A DNA stretch of 64,000 bases, from contig NZ_CP069349.1 of the NCBI RefSeq assembly GCF_021497505.1, positions 2,569,780-2,633,779 on the forward strand. Reading direction: 5' to 3'. Below, piece by piece: positions 1 through 8,445 of the stretch. The position numbers and the translations under genes were made by a program. The stretch is from Turicibacter sp. TJ11 (GTDB taxonomy: Bacteria; Bacillota_I; Bacilli_A; MOL361; Turicibacteraceae). Every line of letters begins with the position of its first letter. The first letter of the stretch is position 1. Under the pieces are notes generated by a model, which was given only the letters and a program-made list of their open reading frames with translations, did no database searches and was not told the origin of the DNA.

Positions 1-1025
1 CGTCATTAAAACCTAATGATATTCCAGTAGAAGTCTATAAAAATGCGATTGAAACAATTAATCATCAATTAAAATCACTTCATCGCTATGTAGAGTTAAA
101 GAAAAAATTATTAGGCTTAGATGAGATGCATATGTATGATTTATATGTTCCAGTGATTGATGTTCCTAAAATGCATATTGAATATAATGACGCCGTTAAA
201 ATGGTTAAAGAAGGATTAAAGCCACTCGGTAAAGAATATTTAGAAATCTTTGATGAAGGAATTCATGAAGGATGGGTAGATGTTTATGAAAACAAAGGGA
301 AAAGAAGCGGGGCATACTCATGGGGAAGTTATGATACAATGCCTTATGTCTTATTAAATTATAATTATGAGTTAAATGACGTTTCAACACTTGCTCATGA
401 AATGGGACATTCCATTCATTCATATTACACAAGAAAAGAACAGCCATATGTGTATGGAAACTATACGTTATTCTGTGCTGAAGTAGCATCAACAACAAAT
501 GAGATTTTACTGATCAGCGATTTAATTAATAAAGAGCAAGATAAAAACAAAAAATTATATTTAATCAACCAAGAACTTGAACAAATTAGAACAACGGTTT
601 ATCGCCAATTAATGTTTGCTGAATTTGAGTTAATCACACATGAAACGTTAGAGAATGGTGGTTCACTCACTTCTGATGATTTAAATCAAATTTGGTTTGA
701 CTTAAATAAAAAATATTTTGGACCTGAGATGATTGTAGATGAAGAAATTCAAATTGAATGGGCAAGAATTCCACACTTCTATAGTGACTTCTATGTTTAC
801 CAATACGCTACCGGCTATGCCGCAGCATCAGCTTTTGCTAAATCGATTTTAGAAAATGGTGAAACGGCTGTTGAAAAGTATAAAGGATTCTTAAAAGCAG
901 GAGGATCTTTATATCCAATTGATACATTGCAACAGGCTGGAGTAGATATGACAACACCAAAACCACTAGAAGCGACTATTGAGAGATTTAATGAATTACT
1001 TGATATGTTAGAAGAGTTAATTTAA
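1..1025 (+). CDS. pepF: Oligoendopeptidase F (M3B family), C-terminal part
   Basis: Partial gene; the reading frame is already open at base 3 and the start lies outside the window. The zinc-metallopeptidase motif HEMGH is at bases 396-410, followed by the downstream glutamate in AEVAST that supplies the third zinc ligand in M3 enzymes. The C-terminal helical part (YQYATGYAAASAFA) is typical of PepF, a cytoplasmic enzyme that cuts short peptides. No operon partner is visible downstream. It is a useful internal comparison for the degenerate M3-like domain at 39979-42342. Confidence 0.93.
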   Translation, partial: SLKPNDIPVEVYKNAIETINHQLKSLHRYVELKKKLLGLDEMHMYDLYVPVIDVPKMHIEYNDAVKMVKEGLKPLGKEYLEIFDEGIHEGWVDVYENKGKRSGAYSWGSYDTMPYVLLNYNYELNDVSTLAHEMGHSIHSYYTRKEQPYVYGNYTLFCAEVASTTNEILLISDLINKEQDKNKKLYLINQELEQIRTTVYRQLMFAEFELITHETLENGGSLTSDDLNQIWFDLNKKYFGPEMIVDEEIQIEWARIPHFYSDFYVYQYATGYAAASAFAKSILENGETAVEKYKGFLKAGGSLYPIDTLQQAGVDMTTPKPLEATIERFNELLDMLEELI

Positions 1026-1209
1026 AGAATAGAAAAATTTTGAAAATAATAACTGAATTAACAGATTAACAGTTTACAATTAAAAATCGGGATGATATAT
1101 TTTTTAAGCATTAATTAAATTAAATTTAGGTATTCCTGAGAGAGTAGTTTGCATAGAAATATGTGGTTAGGTCAACATATTAACTTTGGTCTGATCTAAT
1201 CTAAAAAAA

Positions 1210-1257
1210 CGAGACTCATGTATAGCTTTTTTAGCTATATGTGATCTCGTTTTTTTG
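1210..1257 (+). terminator. Rho-independent terminator
   Basis: Imperfect arms beginning CGAGACTCATGTATAGC and ending GATCTCG flank a T-rich loop and are followed by eight T residues. It lies 185 bases after pepF and directly before an orphan ATPase fragment, which it may separate from pepF transcription. Confidence 0.7.
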
Positions 1258-1572
1258 TTGCAACTAAATTTAATAGCTGAAATGGGAACGGTTATATTTT
1301 CAATTTTTGCTTTTAGTGCTTTATTTAATGCCTTTAAGTGTCGTGAGTTTGGAACAGATAGTATCATTCCAAACTTTATGAAAAATAAATTAGCGATTAA
1401 AGTGATCTTATTGACAGGAGCTATGCAAATTTTATTTACACAAATCTTTAATGCATTCTTCAACTCAGTGCTATTAAGTTTTATCATGTGGATAAAAGTT
1501 TTAGCTTTAGCTTCAATGATCATTGTAGTTAATGATTTAGTTAAATTTATTCTAAGAACAATGAAAAAGTGA
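1255..1572 (+). pseudogene. Remnant of P-type cation (Ca2+-type) ATPase, C-terminal membrane part
   Basis: The 105-residue product matches in character only the last transmembrane helices of PII-type cation ATPases (FAFSALFNAFKCRE, then QILFTQIFNAFFN). Phosphorylation (DKTG) and nucleotide-binding domains are absent. The frame begins inside the T tract of the preceding terminator with no ribosome binding site, so it is probably untranslated. I infer a decayed gene whose 5' part was deleted. Confidence 0.7.
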
Positions 1573-1615
1573 GAGTTGAAAAATTAATTCTTATAAAGAT
1601 TTTATTGAGAAACAT

Positions 1616-1650
1616 AAAAGAAGCTAACCAGTGGGTTAGCTTCTTTTTCT
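1616..1650. terminator. Bidirectional terminator
   Basis: Perfect arms AAGAAGCTAACC / GGTTAGCTTCTT around AGTG, with A and T runs on the two sides. It sits between the ATPase remnant and the convergent VanZ-like gene and can serve both strands. Confidence 0.8.
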
Positions 1651-1680
1651 ATATAAAAAGTGATTATCGCGCGTTAAAGA

Positions 1681-3099
1681 TTAATGTTTTAAAGCAGGAA
1701 TTTGAATTTGTAGAGGATAGTCATCATTATTTAAGTAAGCCTCAAACGTATAAATAGGTTGATAGTATCCTTTTGTATCATAAAAATAATTCAACTGACA
1801 ATCCGTAATCACTAAATGATCACCAGAAACTAAGTCGTTATAAACATAAAAGTTACCGTTCATAATCTGCTCAAAAGCCTCTTGTTCAGAAATAATATCC
1901 ACTTGTTTTACATAATGATTAGTAACGATAGCGAATAAGAAATCATTAGGTACTTTTTGATCAGAAGGCGTAATCATGACCATACCTGTCTGAAAATCTT
2001 GATTGTATGAAGACAAGTCACTAGGAGCTGACACATCCCAGCGAAGAATAGATTCATCTTGTAACGAATAAATCGCTTCACTTGGAATTAATTCATACTT
2101 CTCCATGAACGCTTGGTAATCATTTTTTAATGAATCCAAATGAGTCGTATATTTTTGTTCAACCTCCCATGATGGATTCGTTAAGGACCATGATCCATCT
2201 CTTAAAAAATAAGTTAACTGATATTGATGTTGATTTGAATCAGTCAGAATAAAAGTACGGTTATGATTATCAATGACCATACTTCCTTGTTGAGTTAGTC
2301 CAAATTCATGTTGTAGTAATTTTGCGACTTCTTTTGCTTTTTCAACATTATGCACAGCTTCATTGACATAAATAGCTGCAGTGGATTGATTTTCACTAAG
2401 ATCGGTTTCTAGATTAACAGAAATATGGTCCATGTTTTGTTTCTTATCTGGAATAATAGATAAATTACCAAACTCTTTAGTTTCATAGACAATAAAGGCT
2501 GAGCCAATTAAGCCAACAAAAGCTAAAGGAATCATTAACGCCTTAAAGATTGACGATAAAACAAAACGCTTTTGCTTACGACAATCTAAAATAGCCATCA
2601 TGAAAAAGTAGCCCACTAAACTTCCGAGTGTATTGTGGAAAAGATCGTCTAACTCGAAAATTCCAAGATGAGTCACCCATTGGAAGACTTCAATTAAGAG
2701 AGTGACGGAAAAAGAAACAATAAATGTGGGTAAAAATCGTTTGAATTTATCACTATAAAGGGGTAATAGGAACCCTAACGGTGTAAACATCAGCATATTA
2801 AAAGTAATTAATTGGAACTCTTTTAAAGACCATTGATTCCAAGCATTTTTGTATCCGCTAAAAAGATTTAAATTAATCATGTTTGAATAGTTGGCTCCAC
2901 GACTAAATGAAGTTAAACCTAAAACAATCACGAGCCAACTAATTAATAAAAGAAGTGTAGTTGATTTAGCAGAAAAACCTGGTTTTGTTTTTTTAATAAA
3001 CTTTTGATAAAGTAAATAAGCAATCACAAGCGTCGCTAACACGATGCACGCTAACAAAATCCAAGGAATTAATCGATATATAATTGTCATAATATCCAT
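1681..3099 (-). CDS. VanZ-like family membrane protein
   Basis: 472 residues from the ATG at 3099, which has GGAGGAG 8 bases upstream; the TTG at 3114 overlaps that site and is less likely. About six hydrophobic helices fill the first 210 residues and include a VanZ-type core (NMLMFTPLGFLLPL ... LIEVFQWVTHLGIFELDDLFHNTLGSLVGY). The remaining half is a soluble domain I do not recognise. VanZ proteins are linked to low-level teicoplanin resistance, but most family members have no known role. A related protein lies at 52507-53586, on the other side of the island. Confidence 0.82.
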   Translation of the reverse strand: MDIMTIIYRLIPWILLACIVLATLVIAYLLYQKFIKKTKPGFSAKSTTLLLLISWLVIVLGLTSFSRGANYSNMINLNLFSGYKNAWNQWSLKEFQLITFNMLMFTPLGFLLPLYSDKFKRFLPTFIVSFSVTLLIEVFQWVTHLGIFELDDLFHNTLGSLVGYFFMMAILDCRKQKRFVLSSIFKALMIPLAFVGLIGSAFIVYETKEFGNLSIIPDKKQNMDHISVNLETDLSENQSTAAIYVNEAVHNVEKAKEVAKLLQHEFGLTQQGSMVIDNHNRTFILTDSNQHQYQLTYFLRDGSWSLTNPSWEVEQKYTTHLDSLKNDYQAFMEKYELIPSEAIYSLQDESILRWDVSAPSDLSSYNQDFQTGMVMITPSDQKVPNDFLFAIVTNHYVKQVDIISEQEAFEQIMNGNFYVYNDLVSGDHLVITDCQLNYFYDTKGYYQPIYTFEAYLNNDDYPLQIQIPALKH

Positions 3100-3385
3100 G
3101 TATAGCTCCTCCAAAATCTAATTTATTAACAGTTATTCATTATACTGAGAAAAACTTAAGAAATTATCATCATAAATCTTAAGATTTTCTTAATAAATAA
3201 AGATCTATAAATCTTAAAGTAAGCATTAAATCCTTCTTTCCTAAAATCTATATTTCCCCGGAAATCTACAAATTAACTTTTAAATGAAAAGTGGCCAATT
3301 AAGAAAAATCAGTCTATTTTTAGAATACATATCACGTAGATTAGCACAATATAAATAAAGTTTAAATGATTTTAGGAGGCATGAA

Positions 3386-4324
3386 ATGAATCGCAAAGCA
3401 ATGATTAAGGTTTTTGTATTCGCTATGTGTTTGATCACTTTTTTCTACATGAATACAATGAGTGGTCAGTCTATGATCACAACAGTCAAATCGTCACCTA
3501 ATCAGCTCTCTTCAATGGCGAGAATTACATTTAATCCAAATGTCAGTGTGATGGATCCAAATTATGAGAATGTCACACTTGAACAGGTCAATCAAATGGC
3601 TAAACTAGACGAAGTACAAGAGGTAGAATACAGTTTAGATTTTGTGTTATATAATCAAGAGTTGAAAAATCCGTATGAAAACGAATCTACATTATTTAAT
3701 CAATTTTTCGTTAGAGGTGTTTCAAGCTGTCATTTTGCTCTTTTAAAAGAAGGGGTGATTCTGCTAAAAGAAGGCCGAAGTTTTAATGAAGAAGAGTTAA
3801 TGAAAACTAACTTTGAAAAAGTACCTGTTTTAGTTTCAGAAGAATTTGCGAATATTAATCATCTAACAATTGGTTCCAATTTCTCTTTAGATAATAATGT
3901 CTACTTTATTCCATTCACGAATGAGGATTTGGATTTAGCCAAGCTTTATGTAGATAGTAACTTAGTGACTAAGGAAACTTACGAATTTAAAGTGATCGGC
4001 ATATACACTCAAAATGAAACAGATGAGGTTCCTGAACTTTCAAATGAGATTTTTGTTCCTGAAACATTTGTTGAATATGCCCGTAACTTCTATTTTGACA
4101 ATGCTCATAATGCTCATAAAAAAGTATATCAAAATAAATCATGGTGGGCTGAAATAGAAAAGAACTATCAATTCAATCTTCTTAATCAAAAAGCAATTAC
4201 AGCATTGTTCATTTTAAAAGATGGAGCTAACTGGGATGACTTTGAAGCCAAAGCGAATGAAATTATAATGCCAAGTCATCAAGTTAAAAGAATTAGAACT
4301 ATAAAAGGAGTGTGGGACTATTAG
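3386..4324 (+). CDS. MacB-like periplasmic-domain protein, probably a truncated ABC permease
   Basis: 312 residues from an ATG 6 bases after AGGAGG. One N-terminal membrane helix (residues 7-24) is followed by a long extracytoplasmic region resembling the MacB-type domain of FtsX-family ABC permeases (substrate or ligand sensing, mechanotransmission). The C-terminal three-helix FtsX domain is missing and no ATPase gene is adjacent, so the protein stops just after the extracellular domain. I infer a truncated permease, possibly still exported as an anchored domain. The rest of the permease is not visible downstream. Confidence 0.55.
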   Translation: MNRKAMIKVFVFAMCLITFFYMNTMSGQSMITTVKSSPNQLSSMARITFNPNVSVMDPNYENVTLEQVNQMAKLDEVQEVEYSLDFVLYNQELKNPYENESTLFNQFFVRGVSSCHFALLKEGVILLKEGRSFNEEELMKTNFEKVPVLVSEEFANINHLTIGSNFSLDNNVYFIPFTNEDLDLAKLYVDSNLVTKETYEFKVIGIYTQNETDEVPELSNEIFVPETFVEYARNFYFDNAHNAHKKVYQNKSWWAEIEKNYQFNLLNQKAITALFILKDGANWDDFEAKANEIIMPSHQVKRIRTIKGVWDY

Positions 4325-4348
4325 TTAACCAAAGTGACACCCTATAAT

Positions 4349-4402
4349 AAAAAAACATATCTAAATTCAGAAGATCTTTCTGTTCTTAGATATGTTTTTT
4401 AT
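4349..4402 (+). terminator. Rho-independent terminator
   Basis: Arms AAAAAACATATCTAA / TTAGATATGTTTTTT with a 21-base loop. It ends the truncated permease transcript. The next 170 bases (to 4572) contain no gene I can support; a 20-codon frame ending at about 4493 may be a relic. Confidence 0.8.
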
Positions 4403-4572
4403 TTGAAAGTTTGACAGGTGTAGCTGTTTTAGAGAGAGAATTGACACGCCCTGTAAATTTAAAAGATCCATTAATCTGGGAGTTTATGGAATGAATAAAA
4501 CTTGTTATAGTAATAATGATGTTTACTATAAAAAACAGCCTTTAGCTGTTGTATGTATTGTTACAAGTCAAT

Positions 4573-4788
4573 CTAATACTTATTTAAGAAAGATTGTAAC
4601 TTTTTTATATCCATAAGAGGCTTTTGATTTTTAATGGCTATATCTAATTGATTATTCAATGATTCTAAATCACTTAATAATTCTTCTAACTCACTATCTT
4701 TCATGCTACTTAGCCTATTTGGGGAGTCTTTTAAATCGACCATACAGTCTAATACGTTTTCTAATAAATCTAAGTTTGCATCTATCAT
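4573..4788 (-). CDS. Small hypothetical protein (71 aa)
   Basis: Starts at the ATG at 4788, preceded by AGGAGGTC at a good distance. The product is acidic, helical and probably soluble (SMKDSELEELLSDLESLNNQLD), with no signal peptide or membrane helix. I do not recognise the family. It stands alone between a terminator and the divergent GyrI-like gene. Confidence 0.6.
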   Translation of the reverse strand: MIDANLDLLENVLDCMVDLKDSPNRLSSMKDSELEELLSDLESLNNQLDIAIKNQKPLMDIKKLQSFLNKY

Positions 4789-5048
4789 ATTTTGACCTCC
4801 TAATTCTCTAAGTTTATTATACACTTTTTTCTGAGACTCTTCGTATATCTTATGGGATATTTTTTATATTTCGTTTAGAATTCTTATCAGAGTATGTCAG
4901 AGCCTTTCTTATATATATGCATTAATTATACATGAGATCAGTTGAAAGAAATCTTGGTAATATAAACAACTCATCTTATAATAAAACTATCAACTACTTA
5001 ATGATAGTTAGTAGAATAACATTTAATAATGAGAAGAGGTTAAGCACA

Positions 5049-5594
5049 ATGAAGCATGAGTATAGAAAGCATGAGAAAAAGTTATATGCCCCTAAAACTA
5101 AGCCCGAGTTAGTAGTCGTTCCTAAACAAAAGTTTTTTTGTATAAAGGGAAAAGGAAATCCTAATAATGAAGACTTTTCCGAACGAATTGGAGTGTTATA
5201 CTCTCTAGCATATGCGATTAGAATGATGCCAAAGAATGGGTTCACACCGGAAGGGTACTTCGAGTATACCGTTTATCCACTAGAAGGAGTGTGGGATTTA
5301 ACAGAGAAAGGGCGTCAAAAATTCGATAAAGACGAATTGTTATATACGATCATGATTCGACAACCAGAGTTTGTTAATCAAGAGGTTGTAGAGAAGGCAT
5401 TTGAAATTGTAAATAAGAAAAAACCACACGCCTTACTTAAAGAAGTCTACTTTGATGAAATAGAAGATGGATTAGCTGTTCAAATGATGCACATAGGATC
5501 TTATGATCATGAACCTGAATCATTTAAACAAATGAAAGAATTCGTTGATGAAAATGGACTAGAAATTAAGACATTAGCTCATCGAGAAATCTAG
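5049..5594 (+). CDS. GyrI-like small-molecule-binding domain protein
   Basis: 181 residues from the ATG at 5049 (AGAAGAGG upstream); the longer open frame to 4932 lacks a ribosome site. Features of the GyrI/SbmC-like fold group (COG4832 type) include KPELVVVPKQKFFCIKGKG near residue 20, EGVWDLTE in the middle and the final GSYDHEPESFKQMKEF segment. Such proteins bind small molecules and occur alone or fused to MerR/AraC regulators; this one has no DNA-binding part. It borders the first ssrA-type joint of the island. Confidence 0.8.
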   Translation: MKHEYRKHEKKLYAPKTKPELVVVPKQKFFCIKGKGNPNNEDFSERIGVLYSLAYAIRMMPKNGFTPEGYFEYTVYPLEGVWDLTEKGRQKFDKDELLYTIMIRQPEFVNQEVVEKAFEIVNKKKPHALLKEVYFDEIEDGLAVQMMHIGSYDHEPESFKQMKEFVDENGLEIKTLAHREI

Positions 5595-5692
5595 TTATCT
5601 GACGTAAGAAGAGTTGATACAGACAAGCTAAAAACAATATTAAAATATAAAGTTAGAAGAAGTAATTAATTTATAAAAACTTATTAAAAAGT

Positions 5693-5752
5693 AAAAAAGA
5701 TTAATCTCAGTTTAGTAGATCTTACTATACTCAGATTAATCTTTTTCTTTTG
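5693..5752. terminator. Bidirectional terminator at island joint A
   Basis: Arms AAAAAGATTAATCT / AGATTAATCTTTTT. The same hairpin type recurs left of the joint at 38.3 kb and next to the real ssrA 3' end at 45.8 kb. Read on the minus strand it would terminate a transcript leaving ssrA. Confidence 0.8.
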
Positions 5753-5756
5753 ATTC

Positions 5757-5876
5757 ATTTTTCTGTAACAGTTGCGGACTAGAATTTTATGGTGGAGGTG
5801 GGTTCCCTGGTGATTGTCAAAGACAATCGAATCCTCCGTTGCTAGGGTGCGGGCATTCCGGTTAGTATCCACGTCC
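5757..5876. repeat. Joint A: ssrA 3'-end duplicate (att-like site)
   Basis: Contains TGGTGGAGGTGGG (5790-5802), a one-base variant of the plus-strand copy of the tmRNA acceptor end, flanked on the left by the conserved CTGTAACAGTTGCGGAC and on the right by ATTCCGGTTAGTATCCACG. The site is split by a 46-bp palindromic element (5803-5848). It is the leftmost of four such joints and marks the likely outer edge of the accreted island. No gene lies between 5595 and 6054. Confidence 0.75.
5803..5848. mobile_element. 46-bp palindromic mini-element, copy 1
   Basis: Begins TTCCCTGG and ends GCTAGGGT, with an inner hairpin GATTGTC-AAA-GACAATC. It interrupts the att-like core and is flanked by GTGGG / GCGGG, a slightly diverged 5-bp target duplication. 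Copy 2 is at 11905-11951 and a relative lies inside the Fic gene at 6565-6609. It is too small to encode a transposase. Confidence 0.65.
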
Positions 5877-6054
5877 AGAGATGGATGGAATACTATAATA
5901 AATAAATCTCTATATCATAAATGGATAGCACACTTATGATATAATTGTCTTAGTATAACTATTTAAAGTAATTAATGTTACTTAGATGATTGCAATAAAC
6001 GACTTCAACAGTCCATAATAAAATAAATAAATTTATCGAGGGAGGTGACGATTT

Positions 6055-6825
6055 ATGTTTGCAATATTAGATGATAAGAAACAATTTTTAGATAGTAAGC
6101 GCCCGTTAAGTAGAGAAGTTTTAACTAATTTAAAGAAATATTTTGATGTTGAATTTACTTATAACTCAAATGCCATTGAAGGAAATACGTTAACGATTAC
6201 TGAAACAAAAGTGATTTTAGAAGACGGTTTAACAATAGGTGGTGGGAAAAGTTTAAGAGAACATCTCGAGGTTTTAAATCATAAAGAAGCGATTGATTAT
6301 GTACAAGATGTTGTTAGTAAAGAGTTTGATTTATCAGAAAGGGTCATTCGAGATCTTCATCACATTATTTTAAAGAGTATTGATAATCCTAATGCTGGTG
6401 TTTATCGAAAAGCGAATGGTAGTATGCATCGACCACCAGAATACTTTCTTGTAGAAGATAAAATGAGGGAATTATTAGATTGGTATCATGAAAATAAACA
6501 AACTATGCATCCCGTAAAGTTAGCAGCATTATTTCATTTTAAATATGTTTATATCCATCCTAATTTCCCTAGCAAAGGGAGATTGTTTTGTGAACAAAAT
6601 GCTAGGGAACCCATAGATGGAAATGGTCGATCAGCGAGATTGTTAATGAACTTAATTTTATTAAGAAATGGATATCCATTAACTGTTATTAGAAATACTG
6701 ATCGTGTCGATTATATGAGTGCATTAGAGAAAGCGAGTACGACTGGTAATACGGATGATTTTATTGAATTTATTGTACAAGCAGTCGATAGAAGTTTTGA
6801 TACTTATTTATATTTAATTGGGTAA
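6055..6825 (+). CDS. Fic-domain protein with insert in the catalytic loop
   Basis: 256 residues, strong site GGGAGGTG before the ATG. Fic proteins transfer AMP or related groups from nucleotides to hydroxyl side chains of target proteins. The N-terminal inhibitory-helix motif SNAIEGN is intact (class II layout), followed by GVYRKANG, PPEYFLVEDKM and H-rich KLAALFHFKYVYIHP. The catalytic signature HPFx(D/E)GNGR is broken: HP is followed by NFPSKGRLFCEQNAREP and then IDGNGRSARLLMN. Both catalytic His and GNGR are present but separated by about 16 extra residues, so activity is uncertain. The rest of the domain is normal and the frame is open throughout. It heads a cassette with DUF3791/DUF3990 genes. 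Confidence 0.88.
   Translation: MFAILDDKKQFLDSKRPLSREVLTNLKKYFDVEFTYNSNAIEGNTLTITETKVILEDGLTIGGGKSLREHLEVLNHKEAIDYVQDVVSKEFDLSERVIRDLHHIILKSIDNPNAGVYRKANGSMHRPPEYFLVEDKMRELLDWYHENKQTMHPVKLAALFHFKYVYIHPNFPSKGRLFCEQNAREPIDGNGRSARLLMNLILLRNGYPLTVIRNTDRVDYMSALEKASTTGNTDDFIEFIVQAVDRSFDTYLYLIG
6565..6609. mobile_element. 45-bp palindromic mini-element inside the Fic gene
   Basis: Perfect 10-bp terminal inverted repeats TTCCCTAGCA / TGCTAGGGAA, inner stem TTTTG-TGAA-CAAAA. The reverse complement aligns with the elements at the joints A and C (shared CAATCT, CTCC and TTTGCTAGGG). It falls between the catalytic HP and DGNGR codons and leaves the reading frame open. Target duplication is not clean: flanks are CTAAT and CCCAT. 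Confidence 0.65.
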
Positions 6826-6886
6826 GAAGTCAAATTTCAATCAATATAAAAATGATACAGGATATTGCTATTTGGAGGTGTTTTAT

Positions 6887-7102
6887 TTGAGTCAAAAAGA
6901 AATTGAGTTTGCTGTATTTTGTGTGGAAAATATTGCTGAATATTTAAAGATGAATGCACAGGATATTTATCAATTACTAGGTGTTAAAAGTAGGTTATTA
7001 TTTGACTATATTGTGCCGTCCTATGAGCCATTACATACACAAAGTAAGGAATATATTATAAATGAGATTATAGATATGATGAAGCAGAAGGAGTTGATCT
7101 GA
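6887..7102 (+). CDS. DUF3791-type small protein (71 aa)
   Basis: Starts at TTG 6887, 6 bases after GGAGGTG; the frame extends upstream without a ribosome site. The sequence SQKEIEFAVFCVENIAEYLKM ... YDIYQLLG-like ... YDYIVPSYEPLHTQSKEYIINEI fits the DUF3791 group, small helical proteins usually encoded beside DUF3990 proteins. The stop overlaps the start of the DUF3990 gene (TGATG). By context I infer an accessory or antitoxin-like partner. Confidence 0.72.
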   Translation: MSQKEIEFAVFCVENIAEYLKMNAQDIYQLLGVKSRLLFDYIVPSYEPLHTQSKEYIINEIIDMMKQKELI

Positions 7103-7581
7103 TGCTAGTTTATCATGGTTCTTACTGTGAAATTATAAATCCACATATTAAATATTCAAGAAATAAATTAGATTTTGGAAAAGGGTTTTATGTCACTCCA
7201 ATTGAAGAACAAGCGGTTAGTTGGGTATCTAGATTTAAGAGATTAGGAAAACCAGGTATTGTAAATGTGTATGAGTTTGACTTTGAGAAAGTAAAGCAAG
7301 AGTTACACACTCTAATATTTGAGGAATACAATACTGAATGGCTAGACTTTATTATTAAGTGCCGCAATGGTGAATTGATTTATCAGGATTATGATGTCAT
7401 AGCAGGCGGTATTGCAGATGATAAAGTATTTAATACAGTTGAGCTTTACTTGGATCAGTTAATTAGTAAAGAAGAGGCTTTAGGAAGATTAAAATATTAT
7501 AAACCAAACTTTCAAATCTGCATCGTTAATCAAGAAGTCATTTATAACTATTTGACCTATAAAGAAAGTAGAGATGTGTAA
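7102..7581 (+). CDS. DUF3990 protein (ADP-ribosyltransferase-like fold)
   Basis: 159 residues. The N-terminal YHGS, then DFGKGFYVTPIEEQAVSW, is the hallmark of DUF3990, a group placed in the ADP-ribosyltransferase superfamily. A toxin or modifying role on NAD chemistry is inferred from fold membership, not shown here. AGAAGGAG precedes the ATG. Overlapping stops and starts with both flanking DUF3791 genes indicate strict co-translation. Confidence 0.78.
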   Translation: MLVYHGSYCEIINPHIKYSRNKLDFGKGFYVTPIEEQAVSWVSRFKRLGKPGIVNVYEFDFEKVKQELHTLIFEEYNTEWLDFIIKCRNGELIYQDYDVIAGGIADDKVFNTVELYLDQLISKEEALGRLKYYKPNFQICIVNQEVIYNYLTYKESRDV

Positions 7582-7808
7582 TGGAAGCCAATAAAATCTT
7601 ATTACAACGGAAATTTGCAAGAATTATTGATAACTTAGCTAAAGAAGCTCATATAACTGAAGAAGAAGCAATGGGGTTATTCTATACATCAAAAACATAT
7701 CAACTCATTTCACAAGGAATTAGTGATTTACATTGTTATAGTGATGGATATTTAGTAGATGAACTTATGTTAGAATATCATCTGAAAAAAGATATTGGTT
7801 ATTATTAA
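7581..7808 (+). CDS. Second DUF3791-type small protein (75 aa)
   Basis: ATG overlaps the DUF3990 stop (TAATG). The helical sequence LLQRKFARIIDNLAKEAHITEEEAMGLFYTS followed by LHCYSDGYLVDELMLEY is DUF3791-like but diverged from the copy at 6887. The order DUF3791-DUF3990-DUF3791 is compact and ends the cassette. No membrane segment. Confidence 0.7.
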   Translation: MEANKILLQRKFARIIDNLAKEAHITEEEAMGLFYTSKTYQLISQGISDLHCYSDGYLVDELMLEYHLKKDIGYY

Positions 7809-7978
7809 AGATGAAATAGTTAGATACAATACAAATAGATCTTATATTCAATGAGTAAATTCATAAATACAATATAACGGTGAAAATAATGATATAGTAA
7901 AAAATGTTTCACATGCTTTACAAAATACCAATCGATTTATTGAGTTAAAATAGGAAATTAACCGAAAATAATTTAACT

Positions 7979-8034
7979 AAAAAACCATTATCTCAAATCA
8001 GATTGAATCTGAACTCAGATAATGGTTTTTGTTT
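7979..8034. terminator. Bidirectional terminator at joint B
   Basis: Arms AAAAACCATTATCT / AGATAATGGTTTTT with a 20-base loop. Same hairpin family as at 11797, different in sequence from those at 5693, 38205 and 45750, showing two lineages of cassette right ends. Confidence 0.8.
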
Positions 8035-8040
8035 TGTTCA

Positions 8041-8109
8041 TTTTCCTGTAACAGTTGCGGACGAGAATTTTTTGGTGGAGATGGGGCGTTCCGGTTAGTA
8101 TCCACGTCC
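8041..8109. repeat. Joint B: ssrA 3'-end duplicate (att-like site), uninterrupted
   Basis: Core TGGTGGAGATGGGG at 8073-8086 is identical to the plus-strand copy of the last 14 tmRNA bases at 45844-45857. Left arm CTGTAACAGTTGCGGAC and right arm CGTTCCGGTTAG are shared with joints A, C and D. Because it lacks the mini-element, it is the empty-site reference for joints A and C. Confidence 0.8.
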
Positions 8110-8445
8110 AAGCATAAGTAAAGATATATCTTATATTCGATTATACGTGAGACTATAGTTCTTTTGAAAAATATACCTAACTCTAATCAATATTTTTTTC
8201 AGTAGAATAATATTAAAACTATTAGTTGTAACCTACCCATCCATAATTTTTAAAAGTATTTGATTGAAAGAAATATTAAATCTGATACTACATAATATTT
8301 CCAATTATATATTACAATTATTTACAATTTTTTTATATATATGGTAATATTGTAACTGTGATTAACAGGGGATATATTTAGGGTTGTTGATTAAGTAGCC
8401 TGTATAATTACAGAAAATATTTAGGAAAGAGAAAAGGTGATAGTT
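8110..8445. other. AT-rich leader region, no gene seen
   Basis: No coding frame with a ribosome site on either strand. A TATAAT-like hexamer at about 8403 and AAAGGTG at about 8435 suggest the promoter and ribosome site of the secreted protein that follows. Confidence 0.5.

Noticed and set aside
4420-4495. Short frame ending LTRPVNLKDPLIWEFME after the truncated permease
   Set aside because: No start with a ribosome site and no family I can name; at most a relic.
5684-5872. Minus-strand 62-residue frame across joint A
   Set aside because: It reads through a terminator hairpin and the att-like repeats; it is not a gene.
6565-6609. The Fic insert as a programmed translational bypass like phage T4 gene 60
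   Set aside because: No stop codon or matched take-off/landing pair with clear signals; the frame is open through the insert, so simple translation explains it. Mentioned as a test only.
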